Origin: a bacterium HR36
GTDB lineage: Bacteria; Planctomycetota; Planctomycetia; Gemmatales; HRBIN36
Length of the DNA: 18,794 bases
Assembly: GCA_002898995.1 (NCBI GenBank)
Contig: BEIM01000012.1
Coordinates: forward strand, 1 to 18,794
Reading direction: 5' to 3'
Position 1 is the first letter of the stretch. Every line of letters begins with the position of its first letter. Positions 15,595-18,794 of the stretch are shown in pieces. Both the position numbers and the translations under genes were made by a program. A model generated the notes under the pieces. It saw only the letters and a program-made list of their open reading frames with translations. It searched no databases and had not been told where the DNA came from.

Positions 15595-15721
15595 AATGGT
15601 CGAGCCTTACCAGTTGGTTTTCTTCTTTGCGAAAGTATCCGAAAGCATCGTACGCAGTCAGCTGCTGGCCGCCCCCTAAGTTTCCGCATCGTTCTATCAC
15701 CCGCTTGGTGCATTCCATCAT
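15587..15721 (-). CDS. Possible 44-residue ORF overlapping the serS start
   Basis: ATG 15721 opens a frame with two cysteines (MMECTKRVIERCGNL) that continues GGGQQLTAYDAFGYFRKEE and ends with TGA 15589-15587, overlapping the serS start in ATGCTTGA. The composition is protein-like and the overlap resembles translational coupling. There is no Shine-Dalgarno for it, and a TTG at 15784 would lengthen it to 65 residues. I recognise no family. It may be a leader peptide, a small protein or nothing. Confidence 0.28.
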   Translation of the reverse strand: MMECTKRVIERCGNLGGGQQLTAYDAFGYFRKEENQLVRLDHYA

Positions 15722-15796
15722 TGCCTGATGGCTATCGTGGTCGCTTCGATTCGGCAGGGGAATCCCAACGGGGAAAGTCGGCAAATCAGATGGTTA

Positions 15797-16945
15797 TCAT
15801 GGCCGTTCTTCCAAAGGAATATAAGTGCGGTCGGATTTGCCGACATAGATTTGCTCGGGGCGAAAGATGCGGTTGTTCTGCAATTGTTCCAGCCAATGGG
15901 CCAACCAGCCTGCCACTCGAGAAATAGCAAAGATAGGCGTGAACAAATCCTTAGGAATCCCCAGGCTCATGTAAATGATGCCCGAGTAAAAGTCCACGTT
16001 CGGATAAATGCCTTTTGGGCCCAACTCCTCAGCGGCGAGGCGTTCGAGTTCGACAGCGATGTCGTAGAGTTTGGGGCGACCGGTTTCCGCAAATACATGC
16101 TCGGCCAGCTCCTGTAGTACAGTCGCCCGTGGGTCTTTGACCTTGTACACGCGGTGGCCAAAACCCATGATCTTGCGTTTTTTCGCCAACGCTTCTTTGA
16201 GCCAGGGCCGAACGTTCTCAACGCTGCCAATTTCTTCGAGCATTTCCAATACCTGTTCATTGGCGCCACCATGCAAAGGTCCCGTCAATGTGCCGATAGC
16301 AGCGCTGACCACGGTGTAGGGATCGGCCAAGGTGGAAGCAGCGACCCGGCCAGCAAATGTGCTGGCATTCATCGTGTGTTCGGCGTGCAGAATTAGACAA
16401 GCATCTAGCACTTTGCGAATGGCCGGCGATGGCTCCCGTTCAAACAGCATCCAGTAAAAATTGGCAGCATGATCGAGATCGTCGCGTGGCGGCAGGTCAT
16501 CGTCCCCGTTTCGCAAACGGTGAAAAGCGGCGACGATCGTCGGCATCTTGGCCAGAATGCGGATCACTGATTCCCAATTCGTCTGCGCGTTGGAGACATC
16601 TTTGGCGGGATAAAACATACCCAATGCCGCAACTGCCGCTTGCAACGCGCCCATGGGATGGCCGGTCTCCGGCAAACATTTCAGCACGTCGCGTAATCGG
16701 TACTTGATGCGGCGATGAGTACGTAACTGGCGATCAAATTCGGCCAATTGGCGCTGCGTCGGCAATTCCCCTTTCAATAATAGCCATGCTACTTCCTCGT
16801 AACAGCTCTTCCGAGCCAACTCCTCGACGGCATAGCCGCGATAGCTCAACCGGGCACGTTTCCCGTCTATGAAGCTGATCGCTGACTCAGCAACGGGGAC
16901 ACCTTCCAGCCCGGGCCGTAATGGCATAAGGATTTCGCTGGCCAT
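15797..16945 (-). CDS. gltA: Citrate synthase
   Basis: Condenses oxaloacetate and acetyl-CoA to citrate at the entry of the TCA cycle. The 382-residue protein is the short, archaeal/Gram-positive-like type without the N-terminal extension of the E. coli enzyme. Catalytic residues are visible: His225 in GPLHGGANE, His264 in GFGHRVYK and Asp318 in YPNVDFYSG. The HAEHTMNAST segment is at 187-196, and the C-terminal Arg-containing ISRVAGWLAHW helix is also present. I chose ATG 16945 (MASEILMPL) because GAGG lies 8 nt before it; ATG 16978 or 16972 would add 9-11 acidic residues. 2-methylcitrate synthase is a close relative, but no prp genes are near. It lies about 95 nt downstream of the LUD gene on the same strand. 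Confidence 0.93.
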   Translation of the reverse strand: MASEILMPLRPGLEGVPVAESAISFIDGKRARLSYRGYAVEELARKSCYEEVAWLLLKGELPTQRQLAEFDRQLRTHRRIKYRLRDVLKCLPETGHPMGALQAAVAALGMFYPAKDVSNAQTNWESVIRILAKMPTIVAAFHRLRNGDDDLPPRDDLDHAANFYWMLFEREPSPAIRKVLDACLILHAEHTMNASTFAGRVAASTLADPYTVVSAAIGTLTGPLHGGANEQVLEMLEEIGSVENVRPWLKEALAKKRKIMGFGHRVYKVKDPRATVLQELAEHVFAETGRPKLYDIAVELERLAAEELGPKGIYPNVDFYSGIIYMSLGIPKDLFTPIFAISRVAGWLAHWLEQLQNNRIFRPEQIYVGKSDRTYIPLEERP

Positions 16946-16953
16946 GGCGGTTT

Positions 16954-16957
16954 CCTC
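16954..16957 (-). promoter_or_regulatory. Ribosome binding site favouring the short gltA start
   Basis: GAGG on the minus strand, 8 nt before ATG 16945. The upstream ATGs at 16978 and 16972 have no comparable site. Confidence 0.5.
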
Positions 16958-17040
16958 TTCTGCGACTGCCATCTGCATCAATTCAGGATGCCCCTATTTG
17001 TATATCCACAACGCTGACGAGCAAGCATCCTGGTACGTCG

Positions 17041-17742
17041 TCAGGACAGGTACACGATGACATGCACCTCCCCTGGTCCATGCACACCTGTCACCAGTGT
17101 CAGCTCGATATCCCCCGTTTTGCTCGGTCCAGTGATAAAGGTAAATGCGGAAGGCGGGGTCGCTGGGGAGCTGGCCCCGAACCAATCGAACAAGTCGGGA
17201 ACAATCTGATCTGCGCGAGCTAGGGCGATGTAAAGTGGTGGCAATAAACTGAGCGATCGTGGCCGTTGGGGGCTCGCCGCGAGCACTATCGTGCCGGTTT
17301 CGGCGATCAACGCATCCACACCAGTTATCCCCGCATCCAGCGCAAATAGCGCCTGCTTGGTCTCCATGAACTCGCTTGCAGAGTCCCGGCTCGCCTGCCA
17401 CACTTCCAGGCCGAATCCGTGCAATCGTCGGGCTAGTTGCAATGTTCCCTCCAACACGGGCTCTGCGCTGATTCCTACACGACGCACGCCGGCGTTCTCC
17501 AGGATGGGTACGAGGATGCGTGGCACCTCTAGCAGTTGCGCCGCGGCATGAAAATGTCCTCCGGCGCGCCGCAGGGATTCGCCGAAACCCTGTACCAAAT
17601 CGGTGCCTCCAGCCCCCTGGTAACCGATATTCCATCGAGGGCCAGGTTCCCGCACAGGGAAATAACGCCTGGCTATTGAGGCGGCTTCGCGAATCTTTTT
17701 CAGCATGCTTTCCCGGCTAGGTTCGCTTCTGTTCCCAGACAC
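17041..17742 (-). CDS. LUD-domain protein, LutC/YkgG-like
   Basis: Member of the LUD family, whose LutC members belong to the LutABC iron-sulfur lactate-utilisation complex. The 233-residue protein has the diagnostic C-terminal sequence: GITGVDALIAETGTIVL, then SLLPPLYIALA, then TFITGPSKTGDIELTLVTGVHGP. The first third (SMLKKIREAASIARR) is more variable, as in the family. The start is GTG 17742, supported by AAGGAG 6 nt upstream; the open frame extends 18 codons further, but those codons precede the ribosome binding site. LutA and LutB are not in the window, so the lactate role is uncertain and the protein may act alone or with distant partners. It leads the minus-strand gene cluster and is divergent from the SGNH hydrolase. 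Confidence 0.88.
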   Translation of the reverse strand: MSGNRSEPSRESMLKKIREAASIARRYFPVREPGPRWNIGYQGAGGTDLVQGFGESLRRAGGHFHAAAQLLEVPRILVPILENAGVRRVGISAEPVLEGTLQLARRLHGFGLEVWQASRDSASEFMETKQALFALDAGITGVDALIAETGTIVLAASPQRPRSLSLLPPLYIALARADQIVPDLFDWFGASSPATPPSAFTFITGPSKTGDIELTLVTGVHGPGEVHVIVYLS

Positions 17743-17748
17743 GGCGGT

Positions 17749-17754
17749 CTCCTT
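17749..17754 (-). promoter_or_regulatory. Ribosome binding site that decides the LUD gene GTG start
   Basis: AAGGAG on the minus strand, 6 nt before GTG 17742. It places the start 18 codons inside the open frame. Confidence 0.7.
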
Positions 17755-17789
17755 TGCTCTGGCAAGGATTATTATGGCAAAAACGAACA

Positions 17790-17801
17790 CAAGCATGCTT
17801 G
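17790..17801. promoter_or_regulatory. 12-nt perfect palindrome in a divergent promoter region
   Basis: CAAGCATGCTTG is a perfect inverted repeat whose last three bases overlap the TTGACG -35 box of the SGNH gene. A second AGCATGCTT is at 17702-17710, inside the first codons of the LUD gene, 88 nt away. The pair could be an operator for a repressor acting on both genes; no regulator gene is adjacent. Confidence 0.35.
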
Positions 17802-17826
17802 ACGGGCACCACAGAATCCATCTAAT
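17799..17826 (+). promoter_or_regulatory. Sigma-70-like promoter of the SGNH hydrolase gene
   Basis: TTGACG (17799-17804, 5/6) and TCTAAT (17821-17826, 5/6) are 16 nt apart. The start of transcription would be near 17833, about 33 nt before the ATG. Confidence 0.55.
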
Positions 17827-17865
17827 GACTCAGCCCCCAAAACTCGGACGATGGAGGAAACGAAC

Positions 17866-18621
17866 ATGCTCAGGCTGCGCCAACTTCTCGCCGTGATCCT
17901 GGTCGTTGTGTGCCCAGCCCTGCTGCTGGCTCAGGAGAAACTGCATTCGGCGGTCAAGCCCGTACCGCGCGACGCTAACTGGCTCAAGCGCCACGAAATG
18001 TTTGTAAGCATTGCCAGCCGAGGCGGTATAGACGTGCTCTTCCTGGGCGACTCGATTACCGATGCCTGGGGCGGTGAAGGGCACAATCCTAAGGCAGCGG
18101 GAGCCAAAATTTTCGAGCGGGAATTTGTGCCTTTGAAAGCGGCCAACTTCGGAATCGGTGGCGACCGCACCCAGCACGTGCTCTGGCGGATCCAGAATGG
18201 GGAACTGCAGGGCATCCAGCCTAAAGTCGTTATGCTCATGATTGGCACCAATAACTCTAACGGCAACGACAACACGGCTGAGGAAATCGCCGATGGCATT
18301 ACCGCGATCGTCCGCGAAATTCATAAACGTTCCCCGAAGACCAAGGTGCTGCTGCTTGGCATCTTCCCGCGGGGCAAAGACCCAAATAACCCTGCTGTCA
18401 AAGCTCAGCGCGAAAAAATCGCTCGCGTGAACCAGATCATCGCCAAGCTCGACGACGGCGGCAAAACCGTAAAGTACATGGATATCGGCCATCTCTTCAT
18501 CCAGCCGGATGGCTACATTCCGCCAGAGATTATGCCCGATTATCTCCACCTTTCCGAAAAGGGCTATGAGCTTTGGGCCAAGGCGGTCAAACCCGTGATC
18601 CTCGAGCTGCTAAAACAATAG
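17866..18621 (+). CDS. Exported SGNH/GDSL-family hydrolase
   Basis: Serine esterase or lipase-like hydrolase acting outside the cytoplasm; the substrate cannot be told from sequence. The 251-residue protein starts with a signal peptide (LRLRQLLAVILVVVCPALLLA, cleavage near residue 22). The four SGNH blocks are present: block I GDSIT 61-65 with nucleophile Ser63, block II Gly in NFGIGGD (about 94-100), block III GTNN 127-130, and block V DYLHLS with Asp225 and His228. The pattern resembles the PAF-acetylhydrolase-like group often found among planctomycete acetyl-esterases acting on carbohydrates or sialic acid. I chose ATG 17866 because GGAGG (17853-17857) lies 8 nt upstream; ATG 17851 would contain that site. 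It is monocistronic within the window and divergent from the LUD gene. Confidence 0.92.
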   Translation: MLRLRQLLAVILVVVCPALLLAQEKLHSAVKPVPRDANWLKRHEMFVSIASRGGIDVLFLGDSITDAWGGEGHNPKAAGAKIFEREFVPLKAANFGIGGDRTQHVLWRIQNGELQGIQPKVVMLMIGTNNSNGNDNTAEEIADGITAIVREIHKRSPKTKVLLLGIFPRGKDPNNPAVKAQREKIARVNQIIAKLDDGGKTVKYMDIGHLFIQPDGYIPPEIMPDYLHLSEKGYELWAKAVKPVILELLKQ

Positions 18622-18794
18622 GCCCGCGGCGTGCGTTGCCAAAACGTATCGCACTTGCGAGGAAGGAAGAAGTAGAAGCGGTGGGCATTAGCTCACCCTG
18701 AGTGCCGTGTGAGCGTAGAAACCCAGAAGGTGGTCCAAGCTCGCACAGGACGGCTCATCAGAAATTGTCGGTGTGCTTATTCCGTACCTCGACG

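Noticed and set aside
1..18794. tRNA genes, CRISPR arrays and insertion sequences
   Set aside because: The T-loop-like strings found (for example near 3352 and 15199) lie inside protein genes. No regularly spaced repeats or transposase frames were seen.

Overview
The window looks like a chromosomal segment of a GC-rich member of the Planctomycetota, probably a Gemmata-like lineage. The evidence is a Tat-exported DUF1501 protein, an ECF sigma/anti-sigma pair with an exported sensor-like tail, an enlarged RseP with several PDZ-like repeats, weak or absent Shine-Dalgarno sites beside GTG/TTG starts, and housekeeping genes in short scattered operons. No tRNA, rRNA, CRISPR array, transposase or complete prophage was seen. 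The taxonomic call is an inference from gene content, not from a marker gene.

Layout. 1-3614 (+): a diadenylate-cyclase (DAC) domain protein, then ribonuclease R. 3615-4324: a gene-poor scar that begins with an imperfect palindromic repeat overlapping the rnr stop codon. It also holds a possible 51-residue membrane peptide, a possible frameshifted small ORF, and a decayed second copy of the 3' end of an rnr gene. 4325-6832 (-): a small conserved-looking protein, a XerC/XerD-type recombinase, and an exported thioredoxin-TPR protein whose reading frame is cut in two by one in-frame TAA. 6833-7457 is empty as far as I can see. 7458-8787 (-): an ECF sigma factor and its overlapping zinc-finger anti-sigma factor. 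9158-10501 (+): a solitary DUF1501 protein with a good promoter and ribosome binding site. 10837-17742 (-): a co-directional cluster of a LUD-domain (LutC-like) protein, citrate synthase, a possible small ORF, serS, dxr and rseP. 17866-18621 (+): an exported SGNH/GDSL hydrolase divergent from the LUD gene.

How the genes fit together. The minus-strand cluster combines central metabolism (citrate synthase), translation (serS), isoprenoid synthesis (dxr) and membrane proteolysis (rseP). Only dxr-rseP (16-nt overlap) and sigma/anti-sigma (11-nt overlap) are tight enough to argue for translational coupling. The DAC protein makes c-di-AMP, and the ECF pair is a local signal-transduction unit. RseP is a candidate for cutting anti-sigma factors such as the one here, but nothing in the sequence ties the two together.

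I do not see a clear new multi-gene system. The best leads are the rnr tail remnant, whose differences from the intact gene in a 33-nt core are all at third codon positions; the in-frame stop in the thioredoxin-TPR gene; the palindromic element at the rnr stop; and the unusually short or absent leader of rnr.
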